NCBI GenBank assembly: GCA_050015455.1
Contig: JBEKBJ010000008.1
Coordinates: 1 to 64,000 of the forward strand
DNA length: 64,000 nucleotides
Direction of reading: 5' to 3'
Source: JAGDMS01 sp050015455
GTDB taxonomy: Bacteria > Desulfobacterota > Binatia > HRBIN30
Shown here one piece after another: positions 1-7,855 of this stretch. Each line of letters begins with the position of its first letter. Positions within the stretch are counted from its first letter, which is position 1. The notes below the pieces were generated by a model. That model saw only the letters and a list, made by a program, of their open reading frames with translations, was not told the DNA's origin and made no database searches. Made by a program: the position numbers and the translations under genes.

Positions 1-1657
1 CATTCCAGGTTGCACCGTCTGTCGTGTGCAGGATCGTGCCTTGATCGCCAACCGCCCAGCCGGTGTTGGCATCGACGAAGGCCACCGCGTACAAAGCCTG
101 CGCGACATTGCTCGTTTGCACATTCCAGCTACCGCCACCGTCGTTCGTGTAGAGGATCGTGCCGCCGTCACCGACGACCCAACCGTTCGAGGCGTCCACG
201 AATTTGATTCCGAACAGCCCCACGCTGACGTTGGTGACCTGCTGAAGCCACGTCGCCCCGCCGTCCGTGGTGGACAGGACAGTCCCTTGATCGCCAGCGG
301 CCCAGGCAGCCTGCGGGCTAACTGAGGTGACCGCGTACAGCGTGGCCTCAGTCGGGGTGGGCTGGTCGGTCCAGGTCACGCCGTCCATCGTGTGCGCGAT
401 GGCGCCAAAGGCGCCGACGGCCCACCCCTCCGTGGCGCTCGCGAAGCTGACGCCGAAAAGGGTGTTGGTCGTCGCTGAATTCAGCAACTGCCAGGTGTTG
501 CCATCAGCCGTGTCGAGCAGTGTGCCACCGCCGCCGACGATCCAGCCGGTGTGCGCATCGATGAAACTCACGCCGTACAGAGGGTTGCTGTTCCTACTAT
601 CCTGCGGCACCCAGGTTCCGCCGCCATCGCCCGTGTGCAGGATGGCACCCACAGTCCCGGTGGAAAGATCGATCTCGCCGACCACCCAGCCGTTCAGCGG
701 ATCGGTGAAATCCATGGCCCAAACGACATCGATGTTGAGTGTTGCAGATGGCCAGTCGCTGCCGCCGTTGACGGTATACACCAGCGTGCCGCCGTCACCG
801 GCCGCAAATGCTTGCTGCGTGCTGACGACGCTGATCGCGAGCAGCGCGCTGGTCACCCCCGGACTGCTTTGCTGCGTCCAGGTGTCGCCCCCGTTCGTGG
901 TGGCTAGGATCAAGCCATTGTCACCGACCGCCCAGCCATGCATGGCATCAACGAACCCGACGGCATAGATGTCGCTCTGCGTGCCACTGGATTGCGCCGT
1001 CCAGTTCGCACCGCCATCGCTGGTGTGCAGGATGAGTCCGGTGTCACCAACGACCCAGCCGTTGGCTGCGCCAACGAAGCTTACTCCATTCAAAAATGAC
1101 TGCACCGAGCTATCTTGCGGAAGCCAAGTGCTGCCGCCGTCAGTGGTGTGGAGAATCTTACCATTGTCGCCCACGGCCCAGGCGGTCAGCGCATCGGTGG
1201 AGGCTACGCCGTAAAGGTCAGGGGGAACTGGGCACCCGTTCAGCGCGTTGTTGACCCCGGTCAGGATCTCATCCACCGTGACCAGTCCGTTTGCGTCGGC
1301 ATCGAAGCTTGTACAACTCGTCACCGGGAGATTCCCCAGGGCGATGTTCACGCCAGTGAGGATTTCGTCCACGGACACGATGCCGTCGCCGTTGCAATCG
1401 CCGACACACGAGGGAAAAGTCTGGAATTCCCAAGTGGTCCCGCCATCGGTCGTGTGCCAGATCTCGCCAAACTCGCCCACCGCCCACCCGGATTGTGCGT
1501 CGGCGAACTTCACGGCGTACAAGTCGTCACTGGCGGGCCCCGGATTTTCCAGAAACCAGCCTTGTGCCCTTGCGCGGCCGCTCGCCGCCGCAGTGTACAA
1601 AGCCAAAGCCGCCAGTAGCAACACACTCCGAAACCCACGCGCCCGTTTCCGCACCAT
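1..1657 (-). CDS. Secreted YCF48/BNR-like repeat protein with dockerin-like insertion (3' end outside window)
   Basis: Start ATG is at 1657; the reading frame stays open for 552 codons and leaves the window at base 1. A signal peptide is visible (basic MVRKRARGFR, then SVLLLAALALYTAAASG). Eleven imperfect repeats of the GWAVGDxGxILHTTDGGxTW type follow, the signature of photosystem II stability factor YCF48/BNR beta-propellers, so an extracytoplasmic propeller is expected. After the first repeat, residues about 84-142 hold two EF-hand-like loops (CVGDCNGDGIVSVDE and DADANGLVTVDE), each followed by ILTGVNxAL, resembling dockerin type I repeats. Ligand and role are unknown. Confident in the repeats and export signal, not in function. 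Confidence 0.85.
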   Translation of the reverse strand, partial: MVRKRARGFRSVLLLAALALYTAAASGRARAQGWFLENPGPASDDLYAVKFADAQSGWAVGEFGEIWHTTDGGTTWEFQTFPSCVGDCNGDGIVSVDEILTGVNIALGNLPVTSCTSFDADANGLVTVDEILTGVNNALNGCPVPPDLYGVASTDALTAWAVGDNGKILHTTDGGSTWLPQDSSVQSFLNGVSFVGAANGWVVGDTGLILHTSDGGANWTAQSSGTQSDIYAVGFVDAMHGWAVGDNGLILATTNGGDTWTQQSSPGVTSALLAISVVSTQQAFAAGDGGTLVYTVNGGSDWPSATLNIDVVWAMDFTDPLNGWVVGEIDLSTGTVGAILHTGDGGGTWVPQDSRNSNPLYGVSFIDAHTGWIVGGGGTLLDTADGNTWQLLNSATTNTLFGVSFASATEGWAVGAFGAIAHTMDGVTWTDQPTPTEATLYAVTSVSPQAAWAAGDQGTVLSTTDGGATWLQQVTNVSVGLFGIKFVDASNGWVVGDGGTILYTNDGGGSWNVQTSNVAQALYAVAFVDANTGWAVGDQGTILHTTDGATWN

Positions 1658-1726
1658 ACCCGACCCTCTCGCGCTTCGTTTACAGCGCAATGACTCAGAG
1701 CACAACAGTCTCGAGCGCGGCACGCC

Positions 1727-2146
1727 TCACAAGCCCCAGGAGAAGGTTGCGGTAGGAGTCACCCCCACGATGACGGATTGGCCTTCCTCGATAGGCGCCA
1801 TGCGGGCGTACTGCTTGTACTTGCGATAGAGCGCCTGGCGCACACGCCGGAATGCGGCACCCTGATCGACAACGGCACCTTTGCCCACGACCAACACACC
1901 CGCGATGTGCTTCCAATTTTCGCTGTATTCATCGAAGGACAAGGCCACCGTGGGGTGTGTGCGGATGTTGCGCACCTTGCGTGCCTCCTTCTCGCTGGCG
2001 AAGTAGAGCCGGCCGCTGAAGAATACAACACACACCGGCACGTTGTGCGGCGTGCCGTCGGGGCCGACCGTAGCCACACGGGCAACCCGTTGGCTGCGGA
2101 TGAAGGCGAGAACCTTGCCGCTCAATCGATGAATCATATTCGCCAA
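1727..2146 (-). CDS. PPOX-class (pyridoxamine 5'-phosphate oxidase fold) flavin-dependent protein
   Basis: 139 residues. The N-terminal part (FIRSQRVARVATVGPDGTPH, then VPVCVVFFSGRLYFAS) is the typical split-barrel flavin-binding start of the PNPOx-like superfamily, and the RTHPTVALSFDEY segment fits the F420/FMN-binding PPOX class. The usual length of such single-domain proteins is 130-150, so it looks complete. It is transcribed away from the thioredoxin gene. The family includes F420-dependent reductases and heme-utilisation-like proteins; the substrate cannot be told from sequence. Confidence 0.8.
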   Translation of the reverse strand: MANMIHRLSGKVLAFIRSQRVARVATVGPDGTPHNVPVCVVFFSGRLYFASEKEARKVRNIRTHPTVALSFDEYSENWKHIAGVLVVGKGAVVDQGAAFRRVRQALYRKYKQYARMAPIEEGQSVIVGVTPTATFSWGL

Positions 2147-2346
2147 AACCCTCCAGCCAACGGAACTGCCGCGCTACGGCGAAGTCTAATGAAGTGACAC
2201 TATACCAGACAAGCTGTCGCGGCGCGATGCACCCGCACGCCTGGACCTCATATGCGGTCGCTTTGGTACGGCTTGAATCAACTCCAACCGGAGGTTATGG
2301 TCATGCGACGATCGGGTGCAGACCCACAAGGGAACAGGAGCAGAGC

Positions 2347-2670
2347 ATGGCGGACGTTCAGGAAGTCGGCGATAGTGGGTTCGAAGCGGAGGTGTTGCAG
2401 TCTCCTCTTCCCGTTCTGGTGGACTTTTGGGCGCCGTGGTGCGCCCCGTGCAGGGTGATCGGCCCGGTGGTAGCGGAGTTGGCGAAGGAATATGCCGGGC
2501 AACTGAAGGTCGTGAAGGTTAACGTCGACGACCATCCGCAGGCGCCGTCACGCTATGGCGTGCGCAGCATCCCGAATCTGGTCCTCTTCAAGGGCGGCCA
2601 AGTGCGCGACCAGATCGTCGGCGCGGTGCCCAAAGCGCAGCTCGTCAAGGCCATCGACCAGGTTGTATGA
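2347..2670 (+). CDS. trxA: Thioredoxin
   Basis: 107 residues starting at ATG 2347, preceded by AGGAG at 2336-2340; longer upstream starts add sequence unlike thioredoxin. The active site WCAPC (Cys32, Cys35) lies in DFWAPWCAPC, a slight variant of WCGPC, and the cis-proline region SIPNLVLFKGG is present. This is a cytosolic disulfide reductase fold of normal length. Only 4 bases separate its stop from the following hydrolase start, so the two are likely cotranscribed. Confidence 0.93.
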   Translation: MADVQEVGDSGFEAEVLQSPLPVLVDFWAPWCAPCRVIGPVVAELAKEYAGQLKVVKVNVDDHPQAPSRYGVRSIPNLVLFKGGQVRDQIVGAVPKAQLVKAIDQVV

Positions 2671-2674
2671 GACG

Positions 2675-3550
2675 ATGGCGCGAGAGCTGATTCTCGGTCC
2701 CACGGCGCACTACTTCTACTCGCAACGCCTCAAGCTGCAATATGTCGACTGGGGCAGCGCCGACAAGCCGGCGCTGCTGCTGATCCACGGCGGGCGCGAT
2801 CACGCCCGCAACTGGGATTGGGTCGCGCAGGATTTGCGCAGCGACTACCACATCATCGCCCCCGACCTGCGCGGGCATGGCGACTCGCAGTGGGCCATCG
2901 GCGGCTCCTACTCCATGGTTGACTACGTCCTGGACGTCGCTCAATTGCTGAACGCGCTGCAGCTCTTCCCGATCACCATCATTGGCCATTCCCTCGGCGG
3001 TGCGATCGCGCTGCAATACAGCGGGGTCTATCCGGACCGTGTCCGGAAAGTCGTCGCCATCGAGGGGTTGGGACCGCCGCCGGGCATGATCCGCGAGCGG
3101 CCGGCGGATCAACGCATGGCCGAGTGGATCATGGAGATGCAGACGCTGGCGCAGCGCCACCCGCACCGGTACAAGTCCCTGGACGAGGCGGTCATGCGCA
3201 TGCGCGAGGCCAACCCGCACCTCACCCCCGAGCAGGCCCGACACCTAACCGTGCACGGCTCATATCGCGATGAGGACGGGACCCATCTGTGGAAGTTCGA
3301 CAACTACGTCCGCGCCGTTTCGCCCTATCTCTTCAACATGCAGGAGGCGCGTGAGATTTGGCAGCACATCACCTGCCCCGTCCTGTTGGTGCGCGGCACC
3401 GAGTCCTGGGCGTCCGATCCGGAGGAGGACGGCCGCGCCACGGCCTTCCGCAACTACAAGGTGGTGAACATCGAGAAGGCGGGGCACTGGGTGCACCACG
3501 ACCAGCTCGAGGTGTTTCTCCAAGCGGTGCGCGGCTTCCTCAACGACTAG
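2675..3550 (+). CDS. Alpha/beta hydrolase
   Basis: 291 residues. The fold signature is complete: oxyanion loop LLIHGGRDHARNWDW, nucleophile elbow GHSLGG (Ser106) and a C-terminal catalytic His in AGHWVHHDQ (His271). ATG 2675 is chosen because it follows the trxA stop by 4 bases; the frame extends further upstream but only as antisense-like sequence inside trxA. General family members include epoxide hydrolases, C-C bond hydrolases and haloperoxidase-like esterases; the substrate is not deducible. The operon with thioredoxin may be incidental. Confidence 0.88.
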   Translation: MARELILGPTAHYFYSQRLKLQYVDWGSADKPALLLIHGGRDHARNWDWVAQDLRSDYHIIAPDLRGHGDSQWAIGGSYSMVDYVLDVAQLLNALQLFPITIIGHSLGGAIALQYSGVYPDRVRKVVAIEGLGPPPGMIRERPADQRMAEWIMEMQTLAQRHPHRYKSLDEAVMRMREANPHLTPEQARHLTVHGSYRDEDGTHLWKFDNYVRAVSPYLFNMQEAREIWQHITCPVLLVRGTESWASDPEEDGRATAFRNYKVVNIEKAGHWVHHDQLEVFLQAVRGFLND

Positions 3551-3631
3551 CGAGGCGCGCCTCGCGCGTATGGCGGCATATCGCCCGAACCATCAGTCAC
3601 ACGCCATCTGCCATAAGCGGTCGCGGACGAG

Positions 3632-4279
3632 TCAGAGCGTCACTTCGTCGATGCTGCGCCAGATGTACCACGAGCCGATCGTGCGGTAAGGACGCCACGG
3701 GGCGGTGATGCGTTCCATCGTATGCGGCTTCGGCAGGCTGCGCAGGCGGTAAAGTCGCTGCATCCCCTTGCGCACGCCGTAGTCGCCGACTGGCAACACA
3801 TCGGGCCGGCCCAGCGAGAAGATCAACAGCATGTGGGCGGTCCACTCGCCGACGCCACGCACCGTGGTCACCGCCCGGACCAGCTCTTCGTCGCTGAGCC
3901 GCGCCAACGCCTGCGGCCGTAACCGTCCGGCAGCAAACGCGGACGCCAGGTCACGCAGGTACGACAGCTTCTGGCGTGAGAGGCCGGCCTGGAGCAACGG
4001 CGCATCGGCGGCGCGCAGGAAATCTGCCGGCGAAGGCAGGCGGCCGCCGAACGCCCTGCAAACGCGCCGCTCGATGGCGGCGGCGGCGTTCCCGGCGAGC
4101 TGTTGATAGAGTACGGCACGAAACAGTGAGTGATAGATCCGACCGCGCGGCTGCAACGTGCACGGCCCGACCTGGTCGATGATCCGCGCCAGGCGGAGAT
4201 CGACGCGGCGCAGGTGCCGAGCCCCCACCTGCAAGGCTTGCGGCGTGAGCCGCGTGGGCTGGGCTCCGGCGTTACGCAA
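3632..4279 (-). CDS. DNA-3-methyladenine glycosylase II, AlkA type (HhH-GPD)
   Basis: 215 residues, typical of short AlkA-like enzymes lacking an extra N-terminal domain. The helix-hairpin-helix TTVRGVGEWTAHM (about 138-150) is followed by PVGDYGVRKG, in which Asp166 is the expected catalytic aspartate of the HhH-GPD superfamily. It would excise alkylated purines in base-excision repair. It converges on the upstream hydrolase gene (82-base gap). A second alkylation-repair gene, ogt, is at 26.5 kb. Confidence 0.9.
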   Translation of the reverse strand: MRNAGAQPTRLTPQALQVGARHLRRVDLRLARIIDQVGPCTLQPRGRIYHSLFRAVLYQQLAGNAAAAIERRVCRAFGGRLPSPADFLRAADAPLLQAGLSRQKLSYLRDLASAFAAGRLRPQALARLSDEELVRAVTTVRGVGEWTAHMLLIFSLGRPDVLPVGDYGVRKGMQRLYRLRSLPKPHTMERITAPWRPYRTIGSWYIWRSIDEVTL

Positions 4280-4452
4280 GCTGCGCCTTCACCTCGTCGA
4301 ACTGATTCGAGCGCGGCCCTGGAGCTTGTTTGCCTTCCCGCTCTGCACGGACCGGACGCTCGCGCCCCCAGTGCAGGTACTGTCCTAATAACCCGGACAG
4401 TGCCCCAGTGCGCGGTCCGCTTGCTGACCCGAGCGCGCGGGTGATACTCCTG

Positions 4453-4791
4453 TTAGCTCCCGATGATCTCATTCAGTCCGTCGACGAGCCGGTCCAGCTC
4501 CTCCGGCGTTACTCGGCCCAACTTCGTGCCAAGCCGTTCCACCGACAACGTACGGATCTGGCTGATCTTGACCCACGAGCGCTTCGGCAGCCGCACCTCC
4601 TTGAGTTCGATCGTAAGCGGGAAGCCGGCGCGCTGCGGTTGGCTTGTCACCGCCATGGCAATGACCGTGCCTGACCGCTCGTTGAAGATATCATGGCTGA
4701 GCACCACGACTGGCCGCATCCCCGCTTGTTCGTGCCCTCGGCTCGGGTTGAGGTCAGCCCACACCACATAACCTCTCAGTACTCTGGCCAT
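4453..4791 (-). CDS. mazF: MazF/PemK-family endoribonuclease toxin
   Basis: 112 residues. The PemK/MazF fold markers are GYVVWADLNPSRGHEQAGMRP at the N-terminus (split around the Gly-His-Glu-Gln core), PVVVLSHDIFNE, and the TSQPQR loop followed by KRSWVKISQIRTLS. It would cleave mRNA at short motifs. It overlaps the end of the antitoxin gene by 16 bases on the same strand, the classical antitoxin-first order, so translation is coupled. Confidence 0.92.
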   Translation of the reverse strand: MARVLRGYVVWADLNPSRGHEQAGMRPVVVLSHDIFNERSGTVIAMAVTSQPQRAGFPLTIELKEVRLPKRSWVKISQIRTLSVERLGTKLGRVTPEELDRLVDGLNEIIGS

Positions 4792-5018
4792 TCCGCCAGC
4801 TCCCCCGACAACCCTTCATCCGCCAAAGCTTTCTCGGACACAGGGTCGAGCTTGGCGCACTCGCGCGCAAGGCGGGACCGGTCGAGGCGTTCTAGCTTCT
4901 CCTTCACGGCTTCTTCGATCGCCTTGCTGCGGTTCGGAAACACCTGCTGCCTCACCAGCCGATCGACCCGGGCGAGAACATCCGCATCCAGAGAAATGGC
5001 TACCTTTGCTGCTGGCAT
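4776..5018 (-). CDS. Ribbon-helix-helix antitoxin of the MazF module
   Basis: 80 residues from ATG 5018, chosen because GGAGGT stands 7 bases upstream (rc of 5019-5030) and because KVAISLDADVLARVDRLVRQ begins a normal RHH (CopG/Arc) DNA-binding domain right after it; a longer frame starting at 5087 would run through the operator. The C-terminal half, rich in Asp/Glu and ending GELAEWPEY, would contact MazF. It is expected to autorepress via the palindrome at 5032-5050. Confidence 0.88.
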   Translation of the reverse strand: MPAAKVAISLDADVLARVDRLVRQQVFPNRSKAIEEAVKEKLERLDRSRLARECAKLDPVSEKALADEGLSGELAEWPEY

Positions 5019-5031
5019 GCACGCACCTCCG

Positions 5032-5050
5032 GTATGATGAATTATCATAC
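5032..5050. promoter_or_regulatory. Inverted repeat, probable operator of the mazF module
   Basis: A perfect 7-bp inverted repeat, GTATGAT-gaatt-ATCATAC, lies 13 bases upstream of the antitoxin start and just upstream of its ribosome binding site. The flanking CC..GG adds two more matching pairs. The position and symmetry fit autorepression by the RHH antitoxin (inference). Confidence 0.65.
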
Positions 5051-5083
5051 TGGAGCTTCGCACCGCAAGGCGGTCGCGGGGCT

Positions 5084-5515
5084 TCAAGCGAGCGGATCAA
5101 CGACGGCCAGGCCTGGTATGCGTACGAATGCGGCATCGTGCGACCACATCTCGGTCGCGCCGTTGTCAAACGCGGTCAAGCCGATCTGCAGATCGAAGAT
5201 TCGCACTCCCGCGACTCGCAAGTCGGAAGCCAGCTGCATGAGCCGCGCGGCAAACCCGGCCCGGGGCAACCACACCCGCATTCCGCCGCTCTCGATCAGC
5301 GACGTCATGAACGACATCGCTTGACTGGGCCTGGCCGGCGCGCCCCGCGCCGCCGGATGGGTAACGATACTCCAGAATTCGCTCACGCTTGCCAGGCTGA
5401 TGCCCCACCCGCGCGGATCGTTCGCCGCCGTCTCAATCGCTCGCTGCGCCGCTCGGTGCTCGCGGACCCCGGCGCGATGGGCATAGATGAGCAGGTTCGT
5501 GTCGATCGCGATCAT
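5084..5515 (-). CDS. vapC: VapC-type PIN-domain ribonuclease toxin (copy 1)
   Basis: 143 residues from ATG 5515, chosen because it overlaps the antitoxin stop (ATGA, 5512-5515). The PIN motif AIDTNLLIYAHR gives Asp5; further acidic residues come from VSEFWS, RIFDLQIG and SHDAAF, matching the four-acid Mg2+ site. VapC toxins cut tRNA or rRNA. It follows its antitoxin directly and lies back-to-tail with the MazF module (65-base gap). Confidence 0.9.
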   Translation of the reverse strand: MIAIDTNLLIYAHRAGVREHRAAQRAIETAANDPRGWGISLASVSEFWSIVTHPAARGAPARPSQAMSFMTSLIESGGMRVWLPRAGFAARLMQLASDLRVAGVRIFDLQIGLTAFDNGATEMWSHDAAFVRIPGLAVVDPLA

Positions 5516-5751
5516 CGCTGCGCCAGCAGCCACTCGTGCATCTTGGCCCGATCGGAGATGTCTACGGGAGGCAGACCGCCCCGCGACGTGACCCACCGCA
5601 CCTTCCTCTTGCCCCGCCGTTGCGCACGCCCCTTCTCCAGCTCTGCACGCAGGCCGTCGGTCAAGAGACTCCTCAGCGAACGCCGCTGCTCGGCCGCTCG
5701 CTTCTTCGCCTCGATCACGAGATCGTCAGGTAGATCAACGGTTGTTTTCAT
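5512..5751 (-). CDS. vapB: VapB-type antitoxin (copy 1)
   Basis: 79 residues. MKTTVDLPDDLVIEAKKRAA is a typical beta-strand/helix start of an RHH-like VapB, with a C-terminal toxin-binding tail GGLPPVDISDRAKMHEWL. It overlaps vapC by 4 bases. No Shine-Dalgarno sequence precedes the ATG; instead two palindromes abut the start codon (5750-5781), suggesting a very short or absent leader and autorepression. Confidence 0.88.
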   Translation of the reverse strand: MKTTVDLPDDLVIEAKKRAAEQRRSLRSLLTDGLRAELEKGRAQRRGKRKVRWVTSRGGLPPVDISDRAKMHEWLLAQR

Positions 5752-5781
5752 ACGGAAACCCGTATACCCATAAATATGGGT
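5750..5781. promoter_or_regulatory. Two adjacent palindromes at the vapB start, probable operators
   Basis: ATACGG-aaac-CCGTAT (5750-5765) overlaps the vapB start codon, and immediately beside it lies ACCCATA-aa-TATGGGT (5766-5781), a perfect 7-bp inverted repeat. Adjacent operator pairs near the start codon are common in VapBC autoregulation. Confidence 0.6.
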
Positions 5782-6201
5782 CAGCGCAATCCTCCCGCGC
5801 TACAGGGTGGAAAATGGCCGGCCGCACGACTTAAACATCTCAGATCAGAAACATATGTAAAGCAGGTTGCGATGGAGAACCGCGAGCGCCGCGGCGTGAC
5901 CCAGCGAGTCCTCATGCCGACTGAGAATGTTCACTCCTCGCCGACCTTCACGAGACCGTCGGCACCAGGCCGGACGCAACGATGCGCGGGTCGCAACGCC
6001 CGTGTGGGAGCCCACGCCGGCCACGTTGGTTCCCGGGGGCTGTGGTTCCTAGGTAGCATCGAGGAGCGCTACCTGACACGGCGGGACGCCAGCTATGCAA
6101 CCTACTGCAGGTCAGGCCCGGCCTTCTTCTCGTCCGCAAGCTTTGCAAGCAAGCGAAGCACGGTATAGAAGCTCAGCACTCAGCACTTACGAGGAGGGGT
6201 G
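5782..6201. other. 420-base stretch without a convincing gene
   Basis: Lies between the vapBC promoter and a small gene. One forward frame is open for 130 codons but has Arg/Cys-rich composition, no recognisable fold and no ribosome binding site, so it is not called. The only notable element is CAGCACTCAGCACT at 6174-6187, repeated at 6458-6471 before the next gene. Confidence 0.5.
6174..6187 (+). repeat. 14-base leader repeat, copy 1
   Basis: CAGCACTCAGCACT, ending 14 bases before the ATG at 6202. An identical copy ends 17 bases before the GH1 start. The motif is itself a 7-base tandem (CAGCACT x2). Function unknown. Confidence 0.6.
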
Positions 6202-6441
6202 ATGGCGAGACTCAGGCTGATCGAAGGCAAGGGGCGTAAGCGGGTGCTGGTTTATGGCATGCGGCTGTTCGAGCCGGGCATGCTGGCGAAGGTGAACCGC
6301 GGTGAGGTCTTGATGGCCGATGGCCGCAGAAGCCGGATCACCTTCCACATCATGGAGGGATCGCTCGTACAGATCAAGAAACAGCTCGCCACCAGCATCG
6401 ACGCGTTCTTCGACTTGCAGGACGAGATGAAGTCGAGATGA
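6202..6441 (+). CDS. Small conserved-looking protein of unknown function
   Basis: 79 residues. ATG 6202 is preferred over the adjacent GTG at 6199 because AGGAGG (6192-6197) then has a workable spacing. The protein is basic at the N-terminus (MARLRLIEGKGRKRVLVYG) and ends in an amphipathic helix-like segment QIKKQLATSIDAFFDLQDEMK. It has no signal peptide or membrane segment and no fold I recognise. The strong ribosome binding site and normal codon use argue for a real gene. It precedes the GH1 gene by 47 bases and may be cotranscribed. Confidence 0.6.
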   Translation: MARLRLIEGKGRKRVLVYGMRLFEPGMLAKVNRGEVLMADGRRSRITFHIMEGSLVQIKKQLATSIDAFFDLQDEMKSR

Positions 6442-6457
6442 CTCCGCACTCAGGACC

Positions 6458-6471
6458 CAGCACTCAGCACT
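6458..6471 (+). repeat. 14-base leader repeat, copy 2
   Basis: A second exact copy of CAGCACTCAGCACT, 17 bases before the GH1 start codon, in the 47-base gap after the 79-residue gene. Confidence 0.6.
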
Positions 6472-6488
6472 GATAAGGGCGAGGAGAA

Positions 6489-7769
6489 ATGTTCACGTCG
6501 ACGATCCAGTTCCCCGTCGATTTCGTCTTCGGCAGCGCCACCGCCGCGCACCAGGTGGAAGGCAACAACGTGCACAACGACTGGTGGGCGCACGAGCACG
6601 CGCCGGACACCAATGCGATCGAGCCTTCCGGCATCGCCTGCGACCATTACCACCGCTTCACCGACGACTTCCGACTGCTCCACGCCCTTGGGCAGCGCGC
6701 GCATCGGCTGTCGATCGAGTGGAGCCGCATCGAACCAGAGGAAGGCCAGATTCAGCGCGGCGAGATCGACCATTATTACGCAGTGTTGGACGCCCTGCGC
6801 GGCCTGGACATCGAGCCGTGGGTGACGCTGCATCATTTCACCTCGCCAGTCTGGTTCGCTCGGCGAGGCGGCTTCGCGCGCGCCGAGAACATTGAGGCGT
6901 TCCGGCGCTTCGTCGAGCGTGTTGCCAAAGAGTACGGCGACTTGGTGCAGCGCTGGTGCACCATCAACGAACCGACGGTGGTTGCTGAGCTGGGCCACCG
7001 GTTCGGATATTTTCCGCCGCGGCTAAGCGACGCGGCGGTGGCCGCCGATGTGTTGTGCAATCTCTTTCGCGCCCACGCGGCGGTGGCCGAAGCCCTGCGG
7101 CAGCATGCGCGTTTGGCGCCGTTCATCGGCATCACCTTGGCGGTGCAGGCGGTCGAACCCTATCGGCCGGATTCACCTGCCGACCGCGAGTTGGCGGTGC
7201 GACGCGACGCCGAGACCAACGGCGTGTCCTTCGATGCGCTACGGAGCGGAGTGTTCAGCTATCCCGGCCGCGCTCCCGTGGAAATTCCGGGACTGAAAGC
7301 TGCCTCCGATTTCGTCGGCGTCCAGTACTACTCACGCGTGCGTTACGACGCCGAAAGCGGCGGCCCGGCCATGCCGGACACCAACCGCCAGCTGACCCAG
7401 ATGGCGTGGGAGGTGTATCCGGAAGGGTTCGGCCCGTTGCTGCAGCGCGCCGCCGCGACCGGCTTACCGGTCTACGTTACCGAAAACGGGATGGCGTGCG
7501 ACGACGACCGCATTCGCGTGCGCTACATCGCTGACCACCTTGCGGTCGTCGATCAGGTGCGCCGTGCCGGCGCCGATGTGCGCGGCTACTTCTACTGGTC
7601 CACCATGGACAACTTCGAATGGAACTTCGGCTACGGCCCCAAGTTCGGGCTCATCGCCGTCGACCGCACCACCCTGACGCGGGCGCCGCGACCCAGCGCC
7701 TACTTCTTCGGCGAGATCGCACGTGCGCACCAGCTTACCCCGGAGATGGTGGCGCAGTATACGAAATAG
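6489..7769 (+). CDS. Glycoside hydrolase family 1 (beta-glucosidase/beta-galactosidase type)
   Basis: 426 residues, a little shorter than the usual 440-470. The N-terminal FVFGSATAAHQVEGN is the GH1 signature; the acid/base Glu161 lies in CTINEPTVV and the nucleophile Glu332 in YVTENGM. RLSIEWSRIEPEEG and GYFYWSTMDNFEWNFGYGPKFG complete the pattern. There is no signal peptide, so it is probably cytoplasmic, cleaving beta-linked glucosides or galactosides with retention. It is preceded by AGGGCGAGGAG-like purines. It may work with the secreted glycosidase downstream. Confidence 0.95.
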   Translation: MFTSTIQFPVDFVFGSATAAHQVEGNNVHNDWWAHEHAPDTNAIEPSGIACDHYHRFTDDFRLLHALGQRAHRLSIEWSRIEPEEGQIQRGEIDHYYAVLDALRGLDIEPWVTLHHFTSPVWFARRGGFARAENIEAFRRFVERVAKEYGDLVQRWCTINEPTVVAELGHRFGYFPPRLSDAAVAADVLCNLFRAHAAVAEALRQHARLAPFIGITLAVQAVEPYRPDSPADRELAVRRDAETNGVSFDALRSGVFSYPGRAPVEIPGLKAASDFVGVQYYSRVRYDAESGGPAMPDTNRQLTQMAWEVYPEGFGPLLQRAAATGLPVYVTENGMACDDDRIRVRYIADHLAVVDQVRRAGADVRGYFYWSTMDNFEWNFGYGPKFGLIAVDRTTLTRAPRPSAYFFGEIARAHQLTPEMVAQYTK

Positions 7770-7855
7770 TCCGCGCCTAGGCATCAACCCCTCGGAACGT
7801 GTGAACAAATAGGACTGGTCCCGGCGGGGCGGTTTTTGCTAGGGCAGCGGTGGGT

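Noticed and set aside
10..1829. Several forward-strand open frames of 80-213 codons at the left end
   Set aside because: They are antisense shadows of the minus-strand YCF48-repeat protein; the minus frame shows a signal peptide and eleven regular repeats, the plus frames show no fold.
5776..6168. 130-codon forward frame after vapBC
   Set aside because: No ribosome binding site, biased Arg/Cys composition and no recognisable domain; it also starts inside the operator palindrome.
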